64,000 bases of DNA, from positions 16,926,001 to 16,990,000 of the forward strand of contig NC_052136.2 in assembly GCF_016086655.4 (NCBI RefSeq), in the 5' to 3' direction. This document shows positions 34,786 through 46,139 of the stretch, piece by piece. This DNA comes from Lepeophtheirus salmonis (taxonomy: Eukaryota > Arthropoda > Copepoda > Siphonostomatoida > Caligidae). The notes under the pieces were generated by a model. That model was not told the origin of the DNA. It saw only the letters and a program-made list of their open reading frames with translations, and did no database searches. The translations under genes were made by a program, and so were the position numbers. The first letter of the stretch is position 1. Each line of letters opens with the position of its first letter.

Positions 34786-36156
34786 CGATGGGTCCTCTAG
34801 GAGTAGGATCTTTAAAAAAGGATGTGCATTCTCCGATCATTTTTGTTTGCCCAATGTTATGACAGTAAACATTTGATTTATGATCCATTTTTGACTTGAT
34901 TCAAAACTATATTACTTGTATTTAGTTCTTTTTAGAAAAAGGCTTCACGGGAGTTGGGAGGGGTCTTTTTGGGTACTTTTAGATCACTTTGTTAGCTTTA
35001 TTGAATGCAGAAACATTTCTTAGAGGAAGAAATAAAGTATCGATAGTCCATATCGAAGGCTCTGTTTTTTACCAATAAACACTACAGTTGACAAATTTCC
35101 ATTAAGTATTATTTCATATGATACGAATAACCAATCAAATATCCGTCTTTGGATGGCTATGTGTTCTCTAATAGATTTGAATGTAACCTTCATAAATTAA
35201 CATATTTTTAAGTGTGTTATTTTGTTTTTTCAATTTATTTTAAGTGTGTCGTAGAAATAAAGCATTTGTATGTGTCTCGTCAAAATACATTGCCAGATAA
35301 TTTATTCATCTTTAGTTATTATGACTAACAATCGGCACAGAAATTTTTTTATAATGATTTCAATTATTTTCGAGGTACTTCATGTCTTTATCTTAATTTT
35401 ATAAAAAAAGCCAACAACCTTTGCATTAATTGCAATTTTCAATTCAAGGATATATTCTTGCACTTTGCTGCCGGTAGATTCTATTCTCAATTTTATATTG
35501 ATTAGGTATCCAAATAAAGGAACACATCAATCACCTGTAAAACAGAACTTGTATCTAAAATCATGGCAAATAGCTAAGAAGATAATAAATGATTTATTTA
35601 CGTTTCAAAATTTTAAGAGCTTATGAATTATATGAATTAGCACTGTCAACAAATTTTTTAAGGTTATATTCATCTTCTTTACTGAGGAATTACTCGTTAA
35701 GGAGTCTTATAAATTCGAAAGAGAAATGTATTTAAATTGTTATATCAATTTTTTTGCCAAATTATGATTTTTTTATTTATCAAATGATGAATAATTGAAT
35801 GATTTGTTTTATCAGGTGCGTTCCCAGGATTTTATTTTGAGGGTTTAGTTTTTTGGAAAAATTTTCACACACTAAATTTTTGCCCCCAGATCAAAATTTG
35901 ATTTAATAACCTTTAATTTTTTGGAAAAGCAAGAACATTATTATCGAAAGCTGACATGAATGAATGTAATTTCTAATCATTTAGTCATAATGGTATTAAC
36001 TTGTACTAGAACAAGCCAATTTTGAAGTACTACTTGATTATATATTAAAATAAGTTAAGACAAATTCAATTTTCAAATTATAAATTCATTTCTATCTTTA
36101 GAACGCATTGGTGAATTATTAATATTTTGAATTAAATTATTTTGTACCTCATTTAT
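34786..36156. other. AT-rich spacer
   Basis: No gene. Around 35817-35900 the sequence caggtgcgttcccagga and the A/T-rich block after it resemble the left end of the hAT-like element at 48284-48499, so a truncated relative may lie here. Confidence 0.4.
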
Positions 36157-36916
36157 TTATATATATATATATATTATTTTTTTTGGCAAAGGAACTGATC
36201 CTGATATAACTTTTTGGAAGACAACTTCTTGTAACCCATTTTCTTTAAGGATGGTTTGGAGAAGCTTCCAAAGTGAAGGGTACCGGTACTGCATGAAAGA
36301 CTGGAAAACCATATGCAAAGATTCTAAAGAGTTATTTGTTCTAGGCAAACCTGCTTCTGTTCGTATATTCATATTCCATAAAGTTAGTGGATATCGTGAC
36401 TCTCTCCTTGTTCTTCTCATACATAGACCGATGTAATTGTCTTCCAAATAATCGGAATTGATAATTCTGTCAGGAGATAGGAAGGCCACTACAATAAGAC
36501 TCTTTATTTTAATTCGTATATCCTCATTTTCAATATAAATTTGTCGTAGCCCCGACTTCTGAACTTACCGCCACAACGACCGGGCCAAATGAAATAAAAC
36601 ATTTAACTACTTTAGTCCAAGGAAAAATCTCCTTAGTTGTAGATATCGTATTTATTTCAAAATCAGCTAATACAATGATGGGATTAAATGTAATTCCGTA
36701 TGTTTTCTTCATTAATCCATCCCAAAATCTGCTGTATGTATAACGGCTTTTGTTTGGAAGAAGTGCATATACACATAGAATTACGCTGTCCATGACTAGT
36801 ACGTGTACCGTAAATAATTGGTAGAATATAATCGGACTAACTTTAAAAGTTCCATCCACAAACCAATGTTGGTATCTGCTCATCATTTCTAAACACTTTT
36901 TAGTTGAATAAATCAT
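36157..36916 (-). pseudogene. MULE (Mutator-like) transposase, decayed
   Basis: The first open part (36916 downward) begins MIYSTKKCLEMMSRYQHWF, then VDGTFKVSPIIFYQLFTVH, the catalytic DGTFK box of MULE-domain transposases. It continues with YALLPNKSRYTYSRFW and LADFEINTI (DFE box). After a frame change near 36590 and a TAA, a second frame gives QKSGLRQIYIENEDIRI, AFLSPDRII, EDNYIGLCMRRTRRE, YPLTLWNMNIRTEAGLPRTN and NSLESLHMVFQSF, the usual C-terminal part with a TNN(S/A)xE(S/G)xH box. It stops near 36157 at an AT tract. The N-terminal zinc-finger (FLYWCH-type in many animal MULEs) is missing: the reading frame stops being homologous where the ~100-bp repeat begins at about 36934. No TIRs were identified for the MULE itself. 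Confidence 0.9.
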
Positions 36917-36933
36917 TAGTCAATTTTCATCAT

Positions 36934-37062
36934 GAACCGCTAGTAGAAAAAGTGGATCATTCGGCACTGTCATCGCATCATTGAGCATTAAGCACCCTTT
37001 CTTATAGTCTATAATATACCTTGGCCCACGGATTGTACAAGTGAACTTGTGCATGGAAATCC
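36934..37062. repeat. Single ~100-bp repeat unit, forward orientation
   Basis: gaaccgctagtagaaaaagt ... gcatcattgagcattaagca ... ttcttatagtctataatata ... cacggattgtacaagtgaac then ttgtgcatggaaatc matches the last two units of the array at 24774-24910. It includes the inner boundary word gtgcacggaaatc. It faces the reverse-orientation units at 37670-38060, 600 bp away, so the pair forms an inverted-repeat element whose left outer part is replaced by the MULE relic. Confidence 0.7.
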
Positions 37063-37669
37063 CCTTTACTCACAATTTCAGGAATCATATGAGAGAGAAA
37101 ATGGAGAGATTCAACACATTCTTATGATGTGGCAACGTAACAACAAGACAATTAAGTTGGCTGAAAAGCAGTGGGTTGTAATATGCCAAGAATCACCCCT
37201 TTCACTCTGGTATCGGGTGAACTTCATAAAAGTAATGTATGACCATCCAATACACGTTGGACTTGAGGCCTTACAATAATCCAAAGAGTGTATATAACCA
37301 CAGTAGCATTTATAAGACATGTGTGGAAATATAGACAAGGAAAGGTCCAAAGTGGAAGGCAAAGAGAGAACACCGGTTCATGACAAGAAATGGATATTCA
37401 GCAAACAATCTTTATCTGGAGAACAAAATTGTTTGATCTGCAGTTTAAATTACCACTCTGTGGAACCCTCCAGCGTTGCCCCGTGGTAAAAAGTTGATGT
37501 TTAGACATATTTAAAATGCTCATATTGACAATTTGCTCAGGACGGCCAATTGGAATAAAGAGAGCTTATCCCAAGCAAGAAGAACATAGCAACAGGATAA
37601 TGCAATTATTTTCAAGGCAAATTAAGGAGACGGAGGAGGTAAAGTGCGTCAAACTCCAAGTTTCAAGAT
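37063..37669. other. Interior of the inverted-repeat element, no recognised coding content
   Basis: Less AT-rich than average. Short open frames on both strands (37049-37279 +, 37111-37362 -, 37516-37767 +) show no known motif. This segment has no counterpart inside the shorter element at 15145-15855. Confidence 0.4.
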
Positions 37670-38060
37670 CGGTCCTTGATACTCAGGATAATGGGGACGG
37701 CGAACAAGGATCCACCTTTGGGACAAGCAGTTCATTTACACAACCCGTGGATCGGTGTGTATCATAGTATATTAGAAAGCTCCTTGATACTCATGATAGT
37801 GGTGGTGATAGGTTTTCATCCCCCTTGAGACCATCTGTTCATCTACACAACCTGTTGGCTGAGGTATATTTTGCAATATAAGATTAAGTCTATCGTGACA
37901 ATTTCTTATCATATTATAGTTTAATTGTCTGAATACAGTATAAATTTCAATGAAAATAAACTAAAGTATCGAATTGCTTGCAGGGAAATGGTATCTTAAT
38001 CAAATTCTTAATGATCAAATTACTTAGCAATGAATTGTTTAATAATCAAATTACCCCGAA
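37670..38060. repeat. Inverted-repeat arm with ~100-bp units, reverse orientation
   Basis: Two reverse units (anchors ttcatttacacaacccgtgg at about 37731 and ttcatctacacaacctgttg at about 37849) are followed by gcaatataag, ttcttatcatattatagttt, aatttcaatgaaaataaac and gcttgcagggaaatggtatc. This is the reverse complement of the outer arm at 23812-24370. The outermost part holds quasi-repeats of aatcaaattcttaatgat / aatcaaattacc. The arm ends near attacccc at about 38058. Confidence 0.7.
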
Positions 38061-38669
38061 TCATTTCACCTGACAATATAATGAAGTTAAATTGACCATT
38101 CACGGCTCCATTGGAAATTTCATAGATTGACGGGACACTTTGCACATAGCTCATAACATATAATTATCACAAAAGAGACCAATAACAAAGACAAATTGAA
38201 ACTGTGCTTTTGTTATAAATGCAAATGTATGAAATATTTCATCGATCCGACCACATTATTATTTCTTGTATCAAAAATATTTATATGGTTTACATAAGGG
38301 ATAGAGTGCACTCTGTATAGACGTTGGATGTTATATCCTATAGGAGGAGTTCCAGCAGCACCAGTCACACGGTAGCTGGCCAAAAATCTTTTGCTTAAAG
38401 TTATTGATAGTTTCAATGCAACATTGGTTAATACCAACCCAATCGAGGAGGCCATAGGAGCAGGACAGGCTAGTCGAGAAGGAGATGCCACCTGAGCCCG
38501 ACAAGCTAGCGGAGAAGGAGAAGCCAGTGGAACTTTAGATTCAAGCAGAGTAGGAGAGATCAGCGGAGTTAGAGAGCAGACCAGCTTCCTCATCTGCTAG
38601 GGCGTCTATCTTCGGCAGAGGTAGAGACTTCTGTGCTAATATCAATCACCAGTCTGAACAGGACACCAA
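38061..38669. other. Spacer with a short imperfect repeat
   Basis: Around 38450-38560 words such as ggagcaggacaggctag, gagaaggagatgcc, cgacaagctagcggag and gagaaggagaagcc form a short imperfect repeat of about 33 bp. A 126-residue minus-strand frame (38213-38593) over it is rich in Ser/Leu/Pro/Ala from this repeat and shows no domain. It may be the 5-prime part of the hAT element that follows. Confidence 0.35.
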
Positions 38670-39150
38670 AGATCGAAAATATCGAGACAAATATACCCAG
38701 ATTTGATTGGCATGTTACATAATCAACGCACGACACAATGTGTGATATGTACTGAGGTTTTGGCACATGAAAGCCTCATGCCGGAAAAAATGATCATACG
38801 CTTGAAAACCAAGCAACAATCACTCGCTGATAAATCATCCAATTTTTTGCTATAGAAAGAGCGAGAGGTAATAGTTCAAAAACACGCTCATACTGACCAA
38901 ACAAGAATACCAGCCAAAGCTTCAAGGACATAATATGAGTTGGAATATTTAATTTCGTAGGGTAAAAAGCCACCCACAATTGGCGAAACCTTAATTAAAC
39001 CTGATGCTATAGCTATGTGTTGGGCCATGCATGGGGATAAATTAGCCTGTTAGCTGGAATCAGTGCCTTTGTCAAACGTGACTATTGCCCGGCATATCAC
39101 AGACATGGAGAATCTAAATAAATGGAAATCAGCTTTACCAATAAATTAGA
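38670..39150 (+). pseudogene. hAT transposase relic (ZBED5/SCAND3-like), four in-frame stops
   Basis: One frame from about 38736 reads QCVICTEVLAHESLMPEKM, the BED-type zinc finger start (Cys-x2-Cys), then IRLKTKQQSLADKSSNF, where the expected RHLxTKHxS has lost both His. After TAG it continues KEREVIVQKHAHT, KASRT-stop-YELEYLIS-stop-GKKPPTIGETLIKPD (equal to the AYKVAYxIAKxKKPHTIAETLI box), AIAMCWAMHGDKLAC-stop-LESVPLSNVTIARHI and TDMENLNKW (equal to IPLSNxTVxRRIxDM). Only four stops interrupt about 138 codons. Upstream, in another frame, DRKYRDKYTQ resembles the (K)RKY..YLxFGF start. The dimerisation/catalytic part is absent downstream. hAT transposases cut and paste with 8-bp duplications; no TIRs seen. 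Confidence 0.85.
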
Positions 39151-41384
39151 TAACTGGGAAAAAATACTAAATATTTATTTGAGTGATATCTGATGAGTGT
39201 TTATATATGTACAATTATTATTGTTTTTATAAATGGTAAATCCGTTCATAGCCCTAAACAGTGGTTTACTCTCTTCATTTTAAACATGAAGATTTTGAAA
39301 CAGAAACTAATTACGTATTTAAAAGAAAAATTGTTGTACCATCTTTAGAATTAAAACAAAATTGACTAAACAAAGGACATGATAGGGGAATTTCAAATAA
39401 AAATAATAATTATAGAACTGAACAAGAAATAACTTTATTTTGTTACTTTATAGATTAATTACTCATTATCGAGTGATCAATTTAATCATGAGTTATTACA
39501 ATTAAAGATTCATAGCATTGATATCTGAATATAATGTAACAAATAAATGTTCGGAAATAAAAGTTGAACTAAATGTCACAATAAATTATCAAAATCTATA
39601 TGAAATGAAAGAAATATCAACCTAACTTCATTATGTGCTGTGCATTCAGTTTAAGTTGTGGTGATAATAATAATTTACTGCATTAAAATAGTCAAAATAT
39701 GGACTCATTCATGCTTAACATGTTAAATAATCCACACTTAGGTTCTGAATCCATAATATAAGTTTAAAATTCCTGAGGTTAAAGGCACATATTCAAGCAG
39801 ATATATATATATATATATATACAAGGGAGAATGAGGAATCCTTGATAATAAATTCTTCCAAAATGAACCACAAACATATACACTATACTCATCTTGGAAA
39901 TCAAATCAGAAACACTATTTTCAATACTTTTAATCAATTAGAAAAGGGAGATCAAATCCAAATACAAAAGATGATACTGAATTACTTAATGTGAAGTCCC
40001 ATAGATTAAAATAGGTTCATCATGAGACGCTATTCTCGAATACAAGAGATATATATGCTGTGTTAACAAAGTAGAGGGGGCCACCGATCATTTTTTCACA
40101 AGGGAATTATTCAGATCTACAATATCGAATATTTGATTATTAAATGATCAAGCATTATTTGATTTGAATACTGTATTTTGGCAAAGTTTTGCAAAAGTGT
40201 ATTATATTTATTGAGTCTAACGTTTACATAAAGGTCCATGCACCATCAGTGCCCCAAAAAAATATTCAATTCCGTGAGATATAACTATATTGTTTCGTCA
40301 TTTAATGTAGTGCCTTCAAATTCTTGTCACGGATAGATTTTATGCTTCGACTTCCAAGACTCTCCAGTTAACTTGTATGCTTTTTTTTTTAATACATCCT
40401 ACATAAGTAGTAGGGTTTTATCTTTTATCCAAATTTCAGTATACTTTATACTGGCTATTGAACCTCAGGTCGTCTGCAAACTAGGGTCATAATTATTTAA
40501 GTTGAATTAATTTGATTTTTTTCCGTTTATTACAAAGGATTTTATATAATTGAACGATGTCACCTTCTAAGCATAGAGCTATGACTGAAAGTTCTATTCA
40601 AAAGACTGGAATCACTAAAACGTCCATGTAACATCCGGAAACTATAATGTAATGAAATCTTCACGAAAGTTGAAGGAAATATGCTAATCAAGATATGGAA
40701 TTACGTCGGCAAGGTGCCACAACATGGACGCTGAAGAATTTATTGGTATGTTTTCAGCAATAAAAAATAAATCTTTCAGTGCTAATGGTATTGCTTCTTT
40801 ATTTTGAATCAAGATATCATCACCTTATTTATTACATAATAACTTGTATCATCTTAAGACAGTCAAATTCAAATTGCAGCTAAAAATTTATATTCAGACC
40901 GGAGGAAGTCAAGTTTAATGAAGCAGATAACATAGCCAAGGAAGAATTTAAAAAATTTTATGAACAGAGGAGGTCTCAAAATGCTAAACGGCATTTTGTA
41001 TTTTTATGTGCAAATACCTATAAATAACTTGATTATTTCAAACATTTAGTCCCATCCTAGTTTTCTTAAAGGCTGATAAGTAACTATTTTTTTTTCTATA
41101 ACTCTTTAAGTTATTCATTTGATGAAGGTCATTCAATAAGATTTTTGTTACAAAAAAAAAAAAAGAATGATGGGTTTTTTGACATGTGCAAAAAAAATTG
41201 TAAGCCGGTCAAATAATAAAATTCATTGCCCCCCCCAACAAAAAGAAGATTTAATAACACAAAAATGTACAATAAATAAAGATAATATTATCTAATTAAT
41301 AAGTAATGATAAAAAAAAATCAGGAAATGGAAAATGTTGTATTTGCATAAAAAATAAAATATCAACAATATACTCGTTCATAAT
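39151..41384. other. AT-rich spacer with a TA microsatellite
   Basis: A perfect (AT)10 tract lies at 39801-39820. No gene or transposon domain seen in the remainder. Confidence 0.45.
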
Positions 41385-41790
41385 AGGTCGGCTAAAAATT
41401 TCGTTTGCTAACATATAAATAGCACCACTAAAATTTAATCATATGATTTTTAGTTGGTATGAATCTTCTCACGATATTTGTACAAGTTGGTCAGCTGTTT
41501 GACAATTGGTTTGTGAGATATAGCATTAAAAAATAGTATTACAGCCAAGGCTTGGCTTGATAAACATTATTGGGCTGCATTAGTCCACTCCAGAGTCCAA
41601 TTGACAGTCAGACAAGTGGACTGCACGCGATGATCCGAATCCAAAGGGTGGACAGACACAACAGTTGGCTTGCAAGGTAATGGCATTATTATCATTCTGG
41701 AATGTGCATGGTATAATATTCATTGATAATGGCTCTCAAAAGGAATTAAATTGAAAAAATAAATCAAATTTTGCCATAAAAAAGTAGGTA
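41385..41790 (+). pseudogene. Mariner transposase relic, HTH and first-Asp region
   Basis: After ta at about 41383 the sequence ggtcggctaaaaatttcgtt has the form of a mariner 5-prime TIR. A leader matching 18340 follows. Coding remnants are TAKAWLDKHYWAAL (about 41540), then, after a large deletion, FWNVHGIIFIDNGSQKELN (41695-41754). The latter is the signature around the first catalytic Asp (FWDxHGIIFIDYLxKGxTIN). After a TGA, KNKSNFAIKK resembles the next helix. The rest of the catalytic domain and the right end are not recognisable. Confidence 0.82.
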
Positions 41791-43309
41791 TTGTCCTTGT
41801 CTCAAATAATTTCCTTAAATATGTATGAAAAAGGAGGTGGGAGAAAGGAGGTTATTTTAGTATTCCCTGGCTAGTCTTACCAGAGCATATTCTAAATTCT
41901 CATTTCACCATTGTTCGTAATAGTGAGCAAGTTGTTTTTTTTAAAGCCTGCAAGCTCCTAAATTCTGAATTGAGTTATCCTATCCGACCCACAACAAAAA
42001 AATTAAGTAGTAGTTGATGAATTAGCTAATTAGGTGGGATCAGTATTGTAAAAATATAATATACACAACGTTGTTCGCAGTCGAACGTATACTCCCGCAT
42101 CACGGGAGTAAAAGTTATTCGAAAAGACTTGGAATGTTATTTAAATGAGGTTATGTTGGCAATTTTTGTTTGTCATAATTTGGTTTCCGTTCTAGTCCAC
42201 ACCAGTAACACCAAGATCATTAACATGCACTGAGTCAGCAACCAAATACTTCCGAAGGGTCAAGAAACTAGCTTCATTCTCGGAATCTCGTTTTCCTCGG
42301 ATTTATCTAGGGTTTTACATCAATCATTTTGCAAGCTAAAAAAAGGATTAACAGTGAAGGTTTTTAGATTTTTTTCTCATTGAAGAAAATTACTCTGTTT
42401 CAATTGGTTTTTAGAGAATTTAGGATGCATTTACAGTCCTGGAGCATTAAGGACTTACCACCAAGAATCTTAATGGCTCTTGACAATGTTTTTCTTTTTT
42501 TTGGCAAACTAGGTCACTTTTATTCTTGGATTGGATTCAAGGGTTTATGGGGCCACTTCTAGAGTTAGTTTGGTTTATTTATAACTTCAAGGTTCTACAA
42601 GCTTCAAGTAGTTTCTTGACTCACCAGAACTCCTGTTTGGTGTCTAAGAGCATACAATGTTCATGATATTAGTGTTAGCGTTACCGGTACGAACTAGAAC
42701 GTCAACTTATTTCTTTTTGCTTCCATTTTCTACTTAAGATTATTTTATCTGATCTAAACAGCTATCTTCACTTCTAAAATATTGCATCAAAAAGTTTGAT
42801 TCTAAGTTGAGTCTTACTCCATATTTCCCTTATAAGTATCAAATATACATTATATATACACCTGTATGTATTAATAAATTTATATTATTGTACGAGTATT
42901 TATTGGTAAGGCAGGCTATAATTATCTTTTTTTTTAAACATAAATTCCAATAAGAATTTTTTTAAAAATTCAATCCAACGTTATTAATTTAAAGAAGGCG
43001 GACTTGACGTATATGTTTAGAGGATCAGTAACATTTAATCAATTTTGTCTCCATTGGAGACCTCTTCAGAAATAATAATATAACAAAATTCTTACATTCG
43101 AAAGCTTTTACATAAAAAAAACATTAAAATTTAAAAGTACGAATGCTAAAAATAATATATTATACGAATACATTAAAAATAAAATATTGGATTTTTTTCC
43201 GTGTATAGGATTGAAAGCGCACATTAATAAATAATCAATTTACTGAAAAAGTGATTTAAAAAAACAAAAAAAAACAACAAAACTGTTTTATAGTAAATGT
43301 AACGAACGT
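41791..43309. other. AT-rich spacer
   Basis: No gene. The 60-residue frame at 42380-42562 has no motif. Nothing else seen. Confidence 0.4.
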
Positions 43310-43745
43310 CCAATTCAATGTATATTCATTCCAGTGAGTATTATTGATTGAAATTGATTTACAATTTGTCTTGAACCAAAAGCATCTCTATCATGTCAGC
43401 ATCGGATCTTATAGGCTAAATGCACTTTGAATTCAGGTTTCTTATCTCCTCTTGAATGGAAGTGCTCTCCAGTTGCTTTCAAACATTTATTGACATATCT
43501 CATCTGATCACTTATCCGATATTTTAATCTTCTTATAGTTGGGCTGACATATTGATTTGATCATTTTGTACAACCGATAACATAAACCATATGTGTGGAA
43601 TTCCATGTAATCAAATGAAACAGTTCCTCAGTAACGCCCGATGCCGATGATTTGATAACCGAACCTGTTTGAATATATGAATAGGTTCTACATCCATTGT
43701 CTAAGCACTTTTTCAAACCCACTTCAATTCTATCCGCCCTAATCT
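43310..43745 (-). pseudogene. GIY-YIG endonuclease domain of a Penelope-like retroelement
   Basis: Minus-strand reading from about 43722: VGLKKCLDNGCRTYSYIQTG, then SVIKSSASGVTEELFHLI, then STHMVYVIGCTK-stop-SNQYVS (cf. xxNVVYLIxCxxCxxxYVGxT), RRLKYRISDQMRYVNKCLKA, TGEHFHSRGDKKPEF (conserved (A)xHF..xGH) and finally FGSRQIVNQFQSIILTGMN (cf. EDFWIxxLxTLxPxGLN). The order and spacing match the C-terminal endonuclease of Penelope-like elements. A TGA replaces the second Cys of the C-x2-C knuckle, and the YVG of the nuclease motif reads YVS. The reverse transcriptase part upstream (above 43750) is not recognisable. Inactive. Confidence 0.78.
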
Positions 43746-46139
43746 ATGGGACATAAAAAGGATATAACCGATGATTGTTTTTGTAATAAAATTCCACCAT
43801 TTCTTATTCATAGCAACAGTTCCAAAGCAAAAAAAAACCCCAAAAATCTACATAGTGATTTTTCAATAATAAGATTTAATTTAATGAATTAGATATCAAA
43901 TATGGATTTATACTATTATATTAAAATATCTAATGTACTCATCAATTAATCTACATAATTTCTACCATATATTTTATTTATAAGTAATAGGATAAAAACT
44001 TATTTGTATGGCTCAAAATGTTTATAGTCCATATGTATATCTTGAAGTCCATTATTTGGAAATCCACATACCCCAGAAAATACCTCTAGGATAGTTAGTG
44101 GAGAACAACAACTTTAAAAAAAACGAACTGAATTTGTTAAAACAGTGTCTCTTTTATTCAAAAATAGTTTTAATAAAGGAAACTATTGCTTTGAAAATTA
44201 ACCAATTTTGTGAAAATTCCATGTGCCATATAAACAGTCAATAATTACATATTTAATCAATAATTATCTCCTAGTAAAACTATTTAAATGGATGTGACGG
44301 CACAGTTGGAAGAACAAGTTCATCTGAATATAATTTGATCTTTATTTATTAAATATTAAAACAATTACAACAGATTCAAAACTCACAACGTGAAGTCATT
44401 TACTTTTGTATCAGCTACGAATAATTTTTTCAGGAAACCTATAAGGAAGATTTTTTTTATATTCTTAAAATTCAAAATTTATTTTCCAAAAATAAGTCAT
44501 CTCAAGAAAAAAATTAAAGTTTGATCATGTCACTTCCTTCCCAAAGATAGAATTTGTTCTTGGCACCGCACTCTAACGCAAAAAAAAAAGACTCCTTTCA
44601 AAAATATTTTCTTTAATAATAAAACAAGATTAGAAATTATTTTCTAAAAAAAAAAAAATTAATCTTATTATCTAAAAAAAAAGTTTCCAAATGATTTCTT
44701 TCAAATGATGGGAGGAAAAAATTGCTTCCATCAGGCGTCAATTCATAAGGTCAAATGAATAAGCAACGTCATTTGCGGTATTTAAAAAAAAAATACTGTT
44801 CTATTGAATCAATGAATCTGTGTTCTTTAAGTTTTTTATCGGAACTCAATGTCTTGCACTTTAGTAATTGCATTCTCTCCAAAGACACGATATCCATTTT
44901 TTGAAAAAAAAAAAAAAATATATATATAGTTTTTATAATAGTATTTAATACTATTAACTGTATATTTTAGGTATATGATATTTCATATTCATCTTCAAGG
45001 TACGTTAAAGGAACATGGTCATACATACAAGTACATATATTGGGTCTAGAGACTCATCCATTTTTCTATAAAGGGTATCATCCTATTCGAATGAGTAACT
45101 GCTGTTATAGAGTCATAAATATAATCGTACTTACATACATAGATTGACTCCCATTAAGGCTATAATTGCTTATTCCCTCGACTCTTCTTCATTTTTTAAT
45201 TTTTTTTTATCTTCTCCGTGAAGGACCTTTTAAAAAAAACCTTATTCTTCCATCATCATAATACACTTTGGAGTGGGCTATTAATATATTATGAACCTAC
45301 CTATATGTAGGTAGGTATATATAAAGACAAATGGGGTCCTGAAGTCCCATTATCAAATGCTTTCCTCGTCGTTTTCCAAGACAAACGGATGCTCTAGATT
45401 TTGTTGTAATTTGATTCATTTCCATCAATCAAACTTTGTAAAACTACAAATTAATAAGAACCTCTGTCAATATTCCTACTATTAATATTAACATCTGTCT
45501 ATTTTCTACTTTTATTGTGTACTCTCAACTTTATACTATATTGGAGTTCATACAAATTATATTTGGCACAGAACTATGTCCTCAAATTAATGTTTCTTTT
45601 TTCACTAGACATGGGTAACTCTAGAACACAAGCTGGACTTGATGAAAATATTCAAGTTCTTGAAGTGGTCTCAATGAAAATATTGAAGGACTTGAAGTTG
45701 TGACTTGAGACTATACTTGAACTTGCAGTATAAGGATTTTTCCCCAACTCTGCTTTTAATTTTTCATTTCTTACCCTCTTTTTTTTTTGGAGGAGAATCG
45801 TTTTAGAGATGTGTTATATTTCATCAATATAAATAATGTGATATTAATTAGGAATCCGTATTTATAATTCATCCACAAATAATACTCAATGTCTTTATTT
45901 TTTTCATTCTTCGGAGGGTGAAATATTCTACCATAGTATTTACGCATTGAAATATTTTCTTGACGCTTGTGTGTACGCTAAAGCGCGGGTTAAAATTCTA
46001 TTTCCCCTTACAATATCTATCTATCTACATAATATGATGGGTCCTTCCTTAGTTGCAAGTTTATAACGGCTCCAATGCAATGTGTGATATATTATTATCC
46101 GCTCCATTGAAAAATTAGTAAATACTCAATGGTTCAATC
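43746..46139. other. AT-rich spacer
   Basis: No gene or transposon domain. A degenerate tcaagttcttgaagt-type repeat spans about 45610-45725 (gacttgatgaaaatattcaa, ggacttgaagttgtgacttg). An atatatat tract follows an A-run near 44905-44925. Confidence 0.4.

Noticed and set aside
36917..36960. Extension of the MULE reading frame upstream (DPLFLLAVHDEN)
   Set aside because: These codons fall in the ~100-bp repeat unit, as shown by alignment with the units at 24.5-24.9 kb, so the likeness to the MULE sequence is accidental.
23812..38060. One giant ~14-kb transposon bounded by the inverted arms at 23.8 and 38.0 kb
   Set aside because: The right arm has a nearer opposite-facing partner at 36934-37062, and the space between contains unrelated, independently inserted elements and a host-like gene. 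Two or more separate copies of one family explain the data better.
38213..38593. 126-residue minus-strand ORF
   Set aside because: Its regular Ser/Pro/Leu/Ala pattern derives from an imperfect ~33-bp DNA repeat; no recognised domain.
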